60,000 nucleotides of DNA from Hydractinia symbiolongicarpus. Taxonomy: Eukaryota; Cnidaria; Hydrozoa; Anthoathecata; Hydractiniidae. Where the stretch lies: positions 9,612,001 through 9,672,000 of the forward strand of contig NC_079881.1 in the NCBI RefSeq assembly GCF_029227915.1, written 5' to 3'. This document shows, piece by piece, positions 47,849-59,625 of the stretch. Within the stretch, counting starts at the first letter, position 1. The number at the start of each line of letters is the position of its first letter. The position numbers were made by a program, and so were the translations under genes. Below the pieces are notes generated by a model. It searched no databases, had not been told where the DNA came from, and worked only from the letters and a program-made list of their open reading frames with translations.

Positions 47849-48684
47849 TCTTGATTTCTTGATTACATGAGATTAACTCTCTCAAAAGATCAGCGTAGTT
47901 AGAAAATACATTGAAAGTGCGGTAGATAATAGACCAGAAAATTGTTCTCTGAATAGACAAGTGAGAAAACAATGGTTAACAAAAGTGGTTATATATCAAC
48001 TAAAAATGCTATCAGTTGAAAGCAGAAAATGTATATCCTACATTCACATATCCATAGATATTCCAGGCTTTGGCATTCAACAGTTCGTAAACAATTTATG
48101 CAGAGTTCAGTTTTTTCACATGCAACAGTACAACGATTGCCCTTCTTTCTTCAACAGTTATCGTGAGGAAAGCTTATAGATACCTTATAGGGGGTTTTAG
48201 TCAGGGAAAACTTTCACCGAGGATATTTTTACTTGAGATATTTAAGAACCCAATCGACTTAAGACTTTCTAGATCTCCTGAATTGATCAAAGAAGCTTTG
48301 TATTTCAGAAACTTTAGACATTTTTAGAAGATAAGTAACAAAATAACAAGTTTTCACTTTTGTATTTTCGTTTAAATTCGTCCAGTCAAATTTTCACTGG
48401 GGAAAGTATTTGTCATCTGCTAAAAATTTCATCAGTTTTACAGACGAAATTGCTGCGTAGGTTATGATATTTACGCATTTGCAAACTAAAGAGATTTTTA
48501 GGACAAGAATTGATATTGCAATTTGATTTGGAGAAAGCTCCAGCTTATTCCGTAATATGTTTTATAAATACAAACCATATTTATTAAATTATTAACGGTG
48601 GCAATAGGCCTAGATTGCTTGGAAATAATTAAATTCAATATATATTGCTATTAATCTACTAGTTCAAATGTAAATATTAAATTT
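47849..48684. other. Intergenic, no gene recognised
   Basis: Frame 47961-48179 has no domain. Nothing else seen. Confidence 0.4.
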
Positions 48685-49092
48685 TGTGTCCCGCTAAGTG
48701 CCTTCATGACGAAGTGCATAAGATGTCCCGATATGTGGGCGATATGCCGGGGCTTGTTGTAAAATATTTAAAGCTGTTTTAACAAGTGTTGCTACAATAC
48801 AAATGTTACTTTTACCAATGACAACCATTTCATACCAGATATAACATATTTTGATTAACGGTTTTGATTTTTTGGCGAGCTACTTCGTGTCCCGCTAAGT
48901 GCCTCAAATTACAAAGTCTGTTGTAACGAAATTTGCTACATAGCGGGACATCGTCTAAGCTATGAAAACGTGTTAATTAGCCTAAACTACGCTGTTTCAG
49001 CCTTAAACATTTAGCGGGACAAAAAATGTCCCGCTAAATGAACGTGTCCCGCTAAGTGTTCCAAAATACACATGCATGTCCCGTTAAGTGCT
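48685..49092. repeat. Cluster of GTCCCGCTAAGTG motifs, direct and inverted
   Basis: TGTCCCGCTAAGTG or close variants start near 48687, 48888, 49027, 49045 and 49077, with a weaker one at 48724. Inverted copies (TAGCGGGACA) lie at 48941 and 49012. The pair at 49010-49037 forms a short palindrome (TTTAGCGGGACA with TGTCCCGCTAAA). Spacing is irregular. Confidence 0.65.
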
Positions 49093-49105
49093 CAGGTGTG
49101 AAAAT

Positions 49106-49106
<1 letters not shown>

Positions 49107-49137
<31 letters not shown>

Positions 49138-49138
49138 C
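49107..49138 (+). repeat. (AAC)n microsatellite
   Basis: About ten uninterrupted AAC units directly after the GTCCCGCTAAG cluster. Confidence 0.9.
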
Positions 49139-50170
49139 CTAAAAAACAGAAGGTAAATTAGAAAAGAAATGTCAGTTATGTTTTTTACGCTTCTTACAAC
49201 AGTGGAATGAGATAAAAACAAGAAATTAAAGAATAAGTTAATCAGTGTCATGGCAACCCGTGAAATGCAAAACAATAATAACATAAACGCGGGAAAAGTG
49301 TTAATCAATTTCCTCCTAATCTTGATATACTATTTTTGTGTTTGCCAACTAAAGATTTACCGGCCTTCTTTTATGGTCGCGTTTCTGACATGAAAGTATT
49401 TTTATTTTTTGTTAACCGTCTGGATTTTCATGCGGGCCAATACGGGTTTTTAGGCATTTTGATTGGCTTAGCGCTCTTGACGACGGGCCGATATTTTGCG
49501 GTATTGCCCGTCGTTAAGAAAAATGGTAGCTTAAAATGTAAACAAGCACGAAAAACAAGTTTTAAGAAGCATTGGAAATGATTATATATCTAACTCCTAC
49601 AATACATTTATCGATAAAAACATTTTCATAGTACAGAAACAACAACAATGTCAAGTTTAACAGTTAAAATAACCATATTCAGCAACATTCCGTCTGGATG
49701 CTTCTTCAACATGGCTAGTTAAATAGCTACACTGTCCATAAAAAACGATGATCTGATAAACAGTTTTATTAAAAATACTAAATACAGGGCGACGAAATCA
49801 TAACAAATACGTCTCCTCTCATTTTCAGATTCGTTCCTTCAGCTTTGTGGTTACCGAGTCAATATAAAACTCGTTGAAGCCCATGTTATTCTTGGCTAGC
49901 TAGCTAGTTAAAAACATTACTTCAATATTCGTTGTAACTATATTTTAGCTGCGCATTCAACTTTACACATTATTCTGTACGTGTCGAACATCGTAATGTT
50001 TTATTCTATAGGGACTTTCGAATTCTAAATAGAATGTTTGTTTTTAGACAGGACTGTTTCGAATTTTGACCTCAAGTGTTAACAAAAGTAGTGCTAGTGA
50101 ATTATATTATTATAAGAACACTAAACCAAAATTCTTATTTTATATTTTTATCTAACTTAGACGGTTAACA
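49139..50170. other. Intergenic, one foldback-related segment
   Basis: No gene. The stretch 49480-49515 (GGCCGATATTTTGCGGTATT) resembles the right arm of the foldback at 50171-50311 and may be a truncated relative. Confidence 0.4.
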
Positions 50171-50311
50171 AATACAATAATAACCGATTACCCCGTGCTC
50201 TACCGAAAATATCGCCATCAGTCATTGCACCGACCTCGCAAGCTCGGTCAACACTTAGACCTCGGGCGATATTTTGCGGTACAGCCCGGGGTAATCGGTT
50301 ATTATTGTATT
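50171..50311. repeat. Foldback element, ~46-base arms
   Basis: Left arm AATACAATAATAACCGATTA followed by CCCCG and later GAAAATATCGCC pairs with right arm GGGCGATATTTTGCGG and later GGGGTAATCGGTTATTATTG. The centre ACCGACCTCGCAAGCTCGGT is itself a small hairpin. Confidence 0.75.
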
Positions 50312-51291
50312 AATATCACTCACCCTAGATAAAAATATTACATTGCTAGTGAAGTCACAGAGATTATACATGACGTCATAACAACGAGAAAGTTTCTTAT
50401 TTTGACGATAAAATATAATGAACCGTTTTTCAAGAAAGTTTATTTTTTATAGCTGTAAACACCTGTGTAATACCGCATTCAAAGACTTCGCATTCGGTAT
50501 TTTCTGTTTGCTTCCAATCTGCTCTGTGTTTTATCCACCCCAACTGTATATATCCGTCGCAACACCTTGGTATCTATCTAGCATCCAACATACACCACGT
50601 AATTATGTACAACGACAGACACTTTCGAAATTCTTTAATTAAAAGCCCCCCCAATAAAAGTTAAGAAAGTAACGAAATGCTCAGGGGGCTTTTTGCCCTA
50701 TTTCCCCGTACTAAAAGGGTTAAAAATGGGATCAGTTATGGTGCATTTGTAGAGCGCAATTTCTTTTTCATAAAGATATGTCAAAGTGGTTCAATTTAAA
50801 ATAATGATTTGATTGCAATGTCAACCTAAGCAGAAAAGAAAAAACAGAATTTGGTAAAATAATGTTTTTCGTGTCCGTTCTGTTTGCCAAATGTTTCTAG
50901 CTTTGTAAATCCACTTAGAGAAATAGGAAAAGCGTTATGTGAAGCTAACATAGGCTGAGAGATTGACCTGATTAGTAGGACCTTTGATTTTTCACTTAGT
51001 TCTAAGTTTATTTTTGCATTTTGCTTTGCAAGATCTTTCATTCAAATAAGCTGCCACAACCTCGAAATTTGAGAGTATTGACAACCTTGTGGGAAAAAGT
51101 CATGCGAGTTAACACTTCGCAGATAAACATACCGAACATGACTACCGAATTCTAATATTTCGATCGAAATTATAATTTTTGGTGTAAATAATATGTTAAT
51201 AAAGAATATACATAAAGGTTTTGATACCTTAGTATTTAACACAGTCGAGGCTACAAACACAAAAATTGCTTCACTGAAATTTTTTTCGACT
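50312..51291. other. Intergenic, no gene recognised
   Basis: An AAAGCCCCC/AGGGGGCTTT inverted repeat lies near 50642-50692. Frames at 50418-50642 and 50826-51260 have no domain. Confidence 0.4.
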
Positions 51292-51959
51292 TATGTATGT
51301 ATGTATGTATGTATGTATGTATGTATGTATGTATGTATGTATGTATGTATGTATGTATGTATGTATGTATGTATGTATGTATGTATGTATGTATGTATGT
51401 ATGTATGTATGTATGTATGTATGTATGTATGTATGTATGTATGTATGTATGTATGTATGTATGTATGTATGTATGTATGTATGTATGTATGTATGTATGT
51501 ATGTATGTATGTATGTATGTATGTATGTATGTATGTATGTATGTATGTATGTATGTATGTGTGTATGTATGTATGTATGTATGTATGTATGTATGTATGT
51601 ATGTATGTATGTATGTATGTATGTATGTATGTATGTATGTATGTATGTATGTATGTATGTATGTATGTATGTATGTATGTATGTATGTATGTATGTATGT
51701 ATGTATGTATGTATGTATGTATGTATGTATGTATGTATGTATGTATGTATGTATGTATGTATGTATGTATGTATGTATGTATGTATGTATGTATGTATGT
51801 ATGTATGTATGTATGTATGTATGTATGTATGTATGTATGTATGTATGTATGTATGTATGTATGTATGTATGTATGTATGTATGTATGTATGTATGTATGT
51901 ATGTATGTATGTATGTATGTATGTATGTATGTATGTATGTATGTATGTATGTATGTATG
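51292..51959 (+). repeat. (ATGT)n microsatellite, about 167 units
   Basis: 668 bases of TATG/ATGT units with one interruption, A to G at 51561. Because the unit has no stop in any plus frame or in one or more minus frames, it creates long artificial frames (repeating MYVC or IHTY) that are not genes. Confidence 0.98.
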
Positions 51960-53366
51960 GAGTCACACGCACAAACAACCAGTAGTAACAGACATCAAAG
52001 TGCTTTTAAGATTTACAACTCTCTGAAATCGAACTTATGCAAAAAACTCTCAATTTCCTTTTTTATTTTTTTAACATCTATCAACAGTTGATGGTGTTTA
52101 GAGTCTCACGTTCTTTGTTTTGGGTTGTCACTATAAAATATATACGGTATATTTTTCTCAGCTATTTCTAAATTGTCATTGTATTATAAGTTTTGATTTG
52201 AAATTTATCAGATGTAGTATGCAACTTTATGTTATGCAGTCAAAAACTCTTTGCAATTCGTATAACCCTGTACATTAGCTTCCCAAGTGCTGCAAGTATG
52301 ATGGTTCGAGCTTGACTTGAACTCACGATCTTTCGCTTGTCGGCTGCGCTATCGATCAGGTGCTATCTCCTTAGTACACGAAGTAGAAAAGGAAAGGATA
52401 ATACATCCTTGCAACATATATACTGTACAGACCTACCTTCTCTTACAAAGAGTTAGTATTACTTTTTTCGAAAATTCTTCGCAGCATGGAATTTATTTCT
52501 GTTAAAAAAAGTATACTTGAAACTACCTATACAACTTCTTTCTTAACCATATTTAATACCTCTTCTATTCCTGCACATACCTAAAACTCTACTACGTACA
52601 TTACTGTAAATAAACAAAAGTATAGAATAGCAGATGTTCGATTGCTGCACGTGCACTAAACTTTAGAAGTTGTTTATATTGTAAACGTAAACAAAAAGTA
52701 AACAGCTGTTAATATCGGCACGTATACACTTAATTTTTGAAGTTGTTGTTGCCTTTGTATTTACTGGTTACATGCATAATAAACTAACGAGCCAAAATGT
52801 ATATACTTTTATTGAAATTAACTCTTGTCCTTATTAATTAAGTCCTTGTCCACAGTTTCGAACTTCCTTTTCGCGAACTGATAGATTTTTCTTTAATTAC
52901 TTTTTACCTCTAAGCTATAGGCATAATAAGGCCAAATTATGTACAAGAAAGAATGTTGTACTATAATTGTAAGTCAAGTGATACCAAAGACTGTCGGTGT
53001 TGGTAGGGAGTTATTACATTTTCTCCTTTTTCGTGCAATCAGAGGCTGATTTATTAATCACCTCGAGAAATATCTAGGCTAATGACCTAAAATTAATATC
53101 CCCACATTTATCGAATACCACTTTTTTATTTTGAGGCCTGAACTGTCGAATACAGTTTGTTTTATAAACAATGCCAAATTTAAATATTCGCCACAAAGAT
53201 TGCCAAAATTTTAAAACATTGCTGAACAATTTGGTGTGCAAATAAATAGTCAGAAATTAAACAATTTGATTGGCAAATAATGAGTCAAAGAACAAACAAT
53301 TTTCATGATGCAAGTTTTAATCCTACGTATAGTTTGTCAGAAATAACACCCTTGCCACTTCAAACT
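51960..53366. other. Intergenic around a probable SINE
   Basis: No gene recognised outside the tRNA-like segment at 52262-52372. Confidence 0.4.
52262..52372 (-). repeat. Probable tRNA-derived SINE head
   Basis: Read on minus, TAGCACCTGATCGATAGCGC resembles an A box/D arm, and GTGAGTTCAAGTC resembles a B box/T arm, at tRNA-like spacing. The arms do not pair well enough for a working tRNA. Tail and target duplication not identified. Confidence 0.4.
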
Positions 53367-53850
53367 TACAGTTGAACTGCTTAATAATCTTAAAATTATT
53401 AGGAAAAAATCATTTTTATGTTTCTTTAATTCGTACGCCGTTAATTCGAACACGCAAGGGACTAAATTATTTGTTCGAATTAACGAGTGTTCGGATTATC
53501 GGAAGTTAAAAAAAAAACAAGAATTTTAAAAAACGTTTTAAGGTTTTATGCTAATATAACTTTATTACAACTTTACCACAAATTTTTATGAAAATCTTTT
53601 AACGTTGTTTGCTTGGCGATGGACAAGGCCTCCAAATTCCTTGTATACTTCATTTTATTGGAATTGCCAATTTAATTGATAAATTGAAAGAAATTTTGCC
53701 ACCAATGATGCAATAAAAATGAATAATGAAAAATTAATTTTCCAATAAGATTTTATTTATCGATACACAAAAGTTCGAATTAACGAGCATAATGTAGCAT
53801 TGGGACTAAAAAATTGTTCGAATTAGCGGAGTTCGAATTAAACAACTCAA
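53367..53850. mobile_element. pogo/Tigger-like non-autonomous element (Tc1-mariner type termini)
   Basis: The left part has GTTAATTCGAAC, GGGACTAAATTATTTG and TTCGAATTAACGAGTG. The right part has TTCGAATTAACGAGC, GGGACTAAAAAATTG and AGTTCGAATTAA. Repeated TTCGAATTAACG blocks are typical of Tigger/pogo terminal repeats. No transposase between them. The ends are ragged, so coordinates are approximate. Confidence 0.5.
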
Positions 53851-53877
53851 AATATAAGACTTTATCATATACTTTGA

Positions 53878-54108
53878 GTTTTTCTCGCAACTTGATTGGC
53901 TAATCTGCACGAAATATATGCTGTATTTTGTTTTTTCAACTGAGAAAGGAGTGCAATTTTTACTTATACAGAGTGCAAAAAGCTTATATTCTTCCTTTGA
54001 TTGGTTGATTTAGCGTGCAAAAAGCTTATATTTTTCCCTTGATTGGTTGAAAATTCGTAGGAAAAACCTATATGTTCTTAAAAACGAAAACTTGTCGGTG
54101 AATTTATT
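53878..54108. repeat. Dispersed repeat, copy 2 (related to 14245-14485)
   Basis: Same ordered blocks as copy 1, plus an internal duplication of GTGCAAAAAGCTTATATT and TGATTGGTTGA (twice within about 60 bases). Confidence 0.6.
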
Positions 54109-54377
54109 TTCACAAATATACATAAATTGTGATTCGAAAATTTTCTTTTGTTTCAACAGTCATTAAATAGTCATTAATCATAGAGCATGCGCTCTCCACC
54201 GGTGACGAAAACAATTGAATTATATCAGCCAACCCGAAAGAATTATATAATAGCACGACGATGGAGTTCTATGTTATTTGGCTTCACAATGATAATTTAT
54301 TCTTTTGAAAATTCGTAGTTTTTATTTCCATTCAAATTCTTTCAAGCGTGACATGAAGACAAGACTAAGGACTAAAG

Positions 54378-55589
54378 ATGGCGCCGAAGTCGTTGGATGA
54401 AATTTTCGCTTCGGAAACATTTTAATCGTCAGGGGTAGTAATACAAGACTTTCTTAACCATTCACACGATATATTTTCGCACCCAAAAGATGACATAATT
54501 TTAAAGCTCAAGACCTTAGACGACGCTACTTCACAACAACTTCGTGCTGATCTTTTCCTCGAATTTTGTGAGGTTTTGAACACAGACCAACTGCAAGTAT
54601 CAAAAATACTTCTAGATGAGGTTGATCCATTAAAAAATCTCCGTAGAAGATACAAAGCTACCTACGTTTGTGAAGACATATTTATTTTAGGACTATCTTT
54701 ATGTGAGAGTAATATTCATAATGACATTTCAAAAGTTATAAATAGCTCTAAACCACCCTTACAACAACAGCAACTCGAGAATCAACTTGGTCTTTCACCG
54801 TTGGAAACTAATCTAATCTCAGTGGTTACTGAAATTCTAGACGTCGTGAAAGAATTAAAAGCAGAAAACAAATTTTTAAAGGATCGAATATCGAAAATCG
54901 AAATTACCACCGAAAAGCATTACAAATTTTCCCTTAGCAATAAAAATATTTCAGAATTAAGCAGCGTGTCTCTTATGAAAACAAATCATACAGAAGAGCG
55001 CAAAACCATACCAATTGAGAGCCAACAAAACATCGAAAATATAATGCTGCAAAAGAGCGTTACTACATTGGGAATTAAACCGATAATAAATCAAAACAAC
55101 AATTTACCATCTTATTCTGACGTTTTACAAATAACAAAATCACCAACAAGCGAAAAAAGAAACGATAAAACTAATCGTTCAGACCACTCCTACGATGAAC
55201 AACCTGATTTCCAAAGAGTCCGAAAGAAAAAGAAAAAAACTGTTATATTTGGAACTAAACCTTCTGCAAATAACAAGACATCGGAAATCGCTGGCAAAAC
55301 TACCCAGCACACCTTTTCACTTTTCATTGGTGGTAATAATCCAGACTTATCTACAGATGACCTATCGAATCACATAGAAAAGGAACTCCATGTCAAAACT
55401 GTCAATGTAACAAGTAATAAAATAAACGAACTCAACCAATCATTCAAAGTGACTGTAAATCGAGCAGATAAGGACACTCTTTTTGACCCTAAGAACTGGG
55501 AATCTAATATCATAATCAAGCCATTCCGTGAACCAAGAAAGAATTACAATAATAATGACTATAATCAATACGATGACTGCCAAAACTGA
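54378..55589 (+). pseudogene. LINE ORF1 protein with one early stop
   Basis: The frame opens at ATG 54378 (MAPKSLDEIFASETF) and meets TAA at 54423-54425, then continues in the same frame without a break to 55589. Residues downstream include a likely coiled coil (ILDVVKELKAENKFLKDRI), a basic stretch (RVRKKKKKT) and a C-terminal domain with LFIGGNNPDLSTDDL and NQSFKVTV, which resembles the RRM-like nucleic-acid-binding part of CR1/Jockey ORF1 proteins. It would bind element RNA. Only the first ~16 codons are cut off; Met at 54576 opens the longest intact stretch. Confidence 0.7.
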
Positions 55590-58536
55590 TCTACTCAAAC
55601 AACACAGCGTAAATATTTGTTATTTTAACTGTCATGGTTTCAAATCTAACACATCGTATATAAACTTTTTAATAAACCAAAATGATATTGTTTTTTTATC
55701 TGAACACTGGCTATCCTCACTCGAGAAACCGTTAATAACAGATTCTGTTCAATCTCACACAGTATTTTTTCAACCAGCTAGTAAGCACCAACAAGGCAGA
55801 CCCTTTGGTGGTAATTGTTTCTTCATACGTCATAATTTATTTATTTCTGCTAACATTCTTGTCGACGAACCACATATAATGGCAGTTAAGTCAGACACTG
55901 GTCATCACCTTGTAATAATCATAGGAGTCTATCTACCACCATGTCATGGGAGGGAATCGATAAATAATTACACCATAGCTCTAGCATCCTTAAATAGTAT
56001 AATAAATCAATAAAGTAACCAAGGAGAATTAATCATCATAGGGGACTTTCAATCTTTTCCGAACAATATTTACGACAATATGGTTTGTTCCAGCCCATCA
56101 CGTAATCAACACTCGTCACCTTTTGCCGATTTTCTTACCGAAAACAATCTAGAATTAGTAGACGTCGTTTATGGAAATGGACCCTGTTTTTCATATCATC
56201 ACCTATCTCTTAATCATTCCTCTTACATTGATCATATAGCCATGTTTAAATCTACTTTCTACACACTTGTGTCCTGCAATATCGTACGACCCACGGCAAT
56301 AAACGTTAGTGACCACTTGCCAGTAATTACTGAATTGAGAATGACTTTTGGTGAACATAATAATAATAATAATAATAATAAAATAATATTCTAAACAACT
56401 CAGACTATGTACCAGCTTATGTTTGGAAAAATGAAGAGTTCTTAGCTTTTCATAATAATCTAATATCTGAACGCTTTCGTAATATCACCTTTCAACATAA
56501 TAACATAACAATCAACTGGATTGGTTTCACAATACCTTGTTAACCTGTAGGCAAGAGGCATATAAAGATTACCTTTTAACTAACAATAAAAATCATTTTT
56601 CTCCGAAGTCTTGGTGGACTAATGACCACACAATAGCTAAAAGGAACTTATCATATCATTTCAACCAATGGAAAGCGTCCGGCTTTCAAAGAGACCTAAC
56701 ATCTATACCTTACAATCGGTATACATTTGCTCGAAAAATTTACAGAGAAGGCATCAAAATGGCACAGAACAATAAACTAGTTCACCAATACATCAATATC
56801 GACAAGCTAAAAAACACACATCCACAGAAATTCTGGAAAGAATTAAAATCTTTAAAAAAATAACCATCTCGTCTGTTCAAAATCAATAACAAAGAATGTA
56901 AGGAAGAAATAACCAAAGAATTTGAATGTCATTTTAACCATCTTCTCAACACACCAAGAATATCAAATAATTATAACACATCATTCATTCCACCTCCTAA
57001 TCAAACGGATTTTGCCGTATCTTCTGCAGATATCATGGAAGCAATTAAAGTTTTAAATATGGGCAAATCTCCTGATCCTTTCAAAGTTTCTGCAGAACAC
57101 ATTACACAATCTAACTGTGAAAATCTTGTCAACTGGCTAGCTGATTTTTATAATTATATGTTCGAGTTTTGTCACTTATCATACCGTTAGTTAAATCTTT
57201 CAAAAAATCGCTGTCGGATCCAAATAATTACCGTGGGATATGTTTGACTCCAGTTGTAACAAAAATTTTGGAATCAATTATTCTTATTAAATGTTCAAAT
57301 ATTAAAGATAGCTTTTCGTCTCAATATGGTTTCAAAAATAAATCGTCTACGCTTCATGCTGAATACGTTATTAATGAAACAATCAAATCCTACAACTCAA
57401 AGGGAAGCACTGTTTACATTTGCAGTCTTGACGCTGAAAAGGCATTCGATTCATGTAATTGGTCATCACTTTTCAACAAACTGACATCTGATACTCATCT
57501 TCCTTCATCTGTCATAAATATTATTTATAAATTATATATAAATGGTACCGCATCTGTTTCTTATCTCGATCAAATATCTTCAGAATTTAAACTTACTCAA
57601 GGAGTACATCAAGGTTCCATTTTGTCACCTTATTTATATAACATCTACACCAATCAACTCTTATTAAAAATAGAATCACTAAATGTTGGAACCACCATTG
57701 GAGGAGAAGGTACATCGATTACAGCTTATGCAGATGACATAATACTGATGAGTTCAACCCTTTCTGGTTTACAGAAATTGATCGATACGTGCGTTGAGTA
57801 TGGAAAAAGTCATTCAATAAAATTCAACTACAAAAAAACAGAATTTATTATTTCTGGAAAAAGTCATTTAACAAATCATCAAATTAAAATTGATAGCAAC
57901 ATCATTTATCCTAAGTCTTCTCTTGTCCATTTGGGATTTCACTGGAAGTTGAATCGTAACCGCTGTGTCGATTTACAGTCCTCCCATTCATCACACCGAA
58001 TACAGGAAGCATGGGCATTAGTAAATGCTTTAATTTCATCAGGAATACGATTTTGCCATCCCAATACAATTAAATCTATTTTTCTTTCTCAAGTAATACC
58101 AAACCTAACCTATGGACTTGAACTATGTAAACTGTCTGATTCCTTTATATCATCACTTGAACGTCACGCAAACATGATGATAAAATGTTTATTCAATGTT
58201 TCGAAGTTTAGCAGGACCTTACTTTTCGATGCTTTGAACATACCATATATTAAATACACACTATACAGAAACAAAATCGCTGCATTAATCAGATTAATGA
58301 ACAATACGACAACAAAGAAACTATCTATATATCAACTACAGCACAATGCACCAAATTCCTCCATCTCGGGTTTGATTAGAATTTGCTCAGCTTCAAACAT
58401 AAACTTTGGAACTGTTCTTATAACGCGGAAAATTCCTCGTTTTAATATTATGGATAATCCAGCAACCGTAGAAAGAATTGAAAACATAAAACTGATTAAA
58501 AATTGCATGTTATCTTGGTACCTTACAAACAGTTGA
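55573..58536 (+). pseudogene. LINE ORF2: endonuclease and reverse transcriptase, damaged
   Basis: It overlaps the ORF1 end by a few codons. The endonuclease starts at ICYFNCHGFKSN and has SEHWL, GVYLPP, IIIGDF, IDHI and the terminal SDHLPV, so the main catalytic blocks are present; a TAA at 56011-56013 interrupts it. An (AAT)n stretch at about 56357-56382 coincides with a frame change. The linker (56537-57180) has a TAA at 56861-56863. A frame change near 57160 returns to the first frame. The RT (57169-58536, 455 residues) is open: NNYRGICLTPVVTKILE, SLDAEKAFD, GVHQGSILSPYLYN, AYADDIIL and KTEFII. It would nick target DNA and copy its RNA. Confidence 0.85.
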
Positions 58537-58662
58537 CTTTGTTTCAAAGAAGTTATGGAAGAATATATAAGATAAAAGAAAAAAAGAAAAAACAAAAAAA
58601 AACACTGTAAATAGTTTATAAACGAGATGTACCTTTTTGGTGATAAAGAAAATATATTATTA

Positions 58663-58873
58663 TTATGAACATAATTTGTTATAATGATCTAAATCGCACG
58701 TGAGTTCATAAATTCAAATAATTTAAAAGTTCATGAATATAAATGAAATAAATTACCTTGCAGTGATTTTATTGGGCCCCATAACAATGCTTGTCAATAT
58801 CGTGAACATAATTAAGCAGTGTGCAACCGACTATGTGAAATTAACATGATATAAGACCGAGTATATGATAAAC
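58663..58873. other. Short unassigned spacer
   Basis: Nothing recognised between the LINE tail and the next foldback. Confidence 0.4.
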
Positions 58874-59033
58874 AAGTTATCGTACACGCCCTCGAAAAAT
58901 ATCGGTTGATATTTTTTTCGTTTTTTATGTTCTAGTATATTTCACTCGCCTGAAGGCTCGTGAAGTATGTAACGAGAACATAAAAACACTCAAAAAATAT
59001 TGCCGATATTTTTCTCGGCACTGTGCGATAACT
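58874..59033. repeat. Long foldback element, ~75-base arms
   Basis: Left arm AGTTATCGTACACGCCCTCG, then AAAAATATCGG, TTTTATGTTCT and CACTCGCC. Right arm GGCTCGTGAAGT, then GAGAACATAAAA, AAAAAATATTGCCGATATT, and CTCGGCACTGTGCGATAACT. They pair around a loop of about four bases (TGAA), with several mismatches. Confidence 0.75.
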
Positions 59034-59049
59034 AGTACTTATTAAACCA

Positions 59050-59135
59050 AACTCAAGGGACTTGGCAATTTGTTCGAAATAACGGAAAGTTCGAATTAAG
59101 CGGCATTCGAATTAACGGACATATACTGTAATAAT
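59050..59135. mobile_element. pogo/Tigger-like terminal repeat, isolated
   Basis: Contains AAGGGACTTGGCAATTTG, TTCGAAATAACGG, TTCGAATTAAGCGG and CATTCGAATTAACGG, then ACATATACTGTA. This is the same theme as 53367-53850. It could be a second element cut by the foldback or the far end of a larger one. Confidence 0.45.
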
Positions 59136-59536
59136 TAAAATCTTTCGAACGTGATGGTGCAAAAACGTTATTTTTGCAGTTACAAAAGAGCGTTTTTTAG
59201 TATATGGGCGTATCTACCATGGGAATATTGCATTTTCATGCGGGCGTTATTTAGAATATTGATGCAGTATCAACAATCGTATCTTTACGTACATACATTC
59301 GTTTAAATCATCGTCATGGTATAAAGATTAAAAGTGGTACTGATTTTTTTTGCATTTGTATTGGATTTTTAGAATCTTAGTTCTTTAGTCTCGTCCAAGT
59401 TCATTCAGTAGTTGAAAAACGTTATCTGGAATATTGTGTCCAAATGGATTTTGCAGCAAATAAAGATGCACATTTTCTAGTGAAGTTACCAGTTTAATAG
59501 GGTCTGGTAGGATTATTACCAATTTACTACTAACCC
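59136..59536. other. Intergenic, no gene recognised
   Basis: No frame or repeat with support. Confidence 0.4.
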
Positions 59537-59625
59537 TATATTAACTGTTTATGAGGGCAATACCGGAGAAATACGTGACAGAGGTCAATATTCGAAGGTA
59601 TTGCTGGAAATAGACAGTTAATATA
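59537..59625. repeat. Foldback, ~28-base arms
   Basis: TATATTAACTGTTTATGAGG...GCAATACC (59538-59565) pairs with GGTATTGCTGGAAATAGACA...GTTAATATA (59597-59625). Confidence 0.65.

Larger units (their letters stand above)
54365..58662 (+). mobile_element. Nearly full-length LINE (APE endonuclease type), 3' ATT-rich tail
   Basis: ORF1 (from 54378), then ORF2 with AP-endonuclease and RT domains, then a short 3' UTR ending in a TTATTATTATT-type tail at about 58650. This layout fits the CR1/L2/Jockey group; clade not assigned. Nonsense and frameshift mutations are present in both ORFs, so it is not autonomous as read, but the RT catalytic core is intact. Confidence 0.85.

Noticed and set aside
48685-49092. 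CRISPR-like array
   Set aside because: Motif spacing is irregular, copies are inverted as well as direct, and the genome is eukaryotic.
51193-52091. Long frames on both strands encoding MYVC or IHTY repeats
   Set aside because: They are produced by the (ATGT)n microsatellite, whose unit contains no stop in these frames.
52262-52372. Functional tRNA gene on minus
   Set aside because: A and B box-like words are present but the arms do not form paired stems; kept only as a SINE head.
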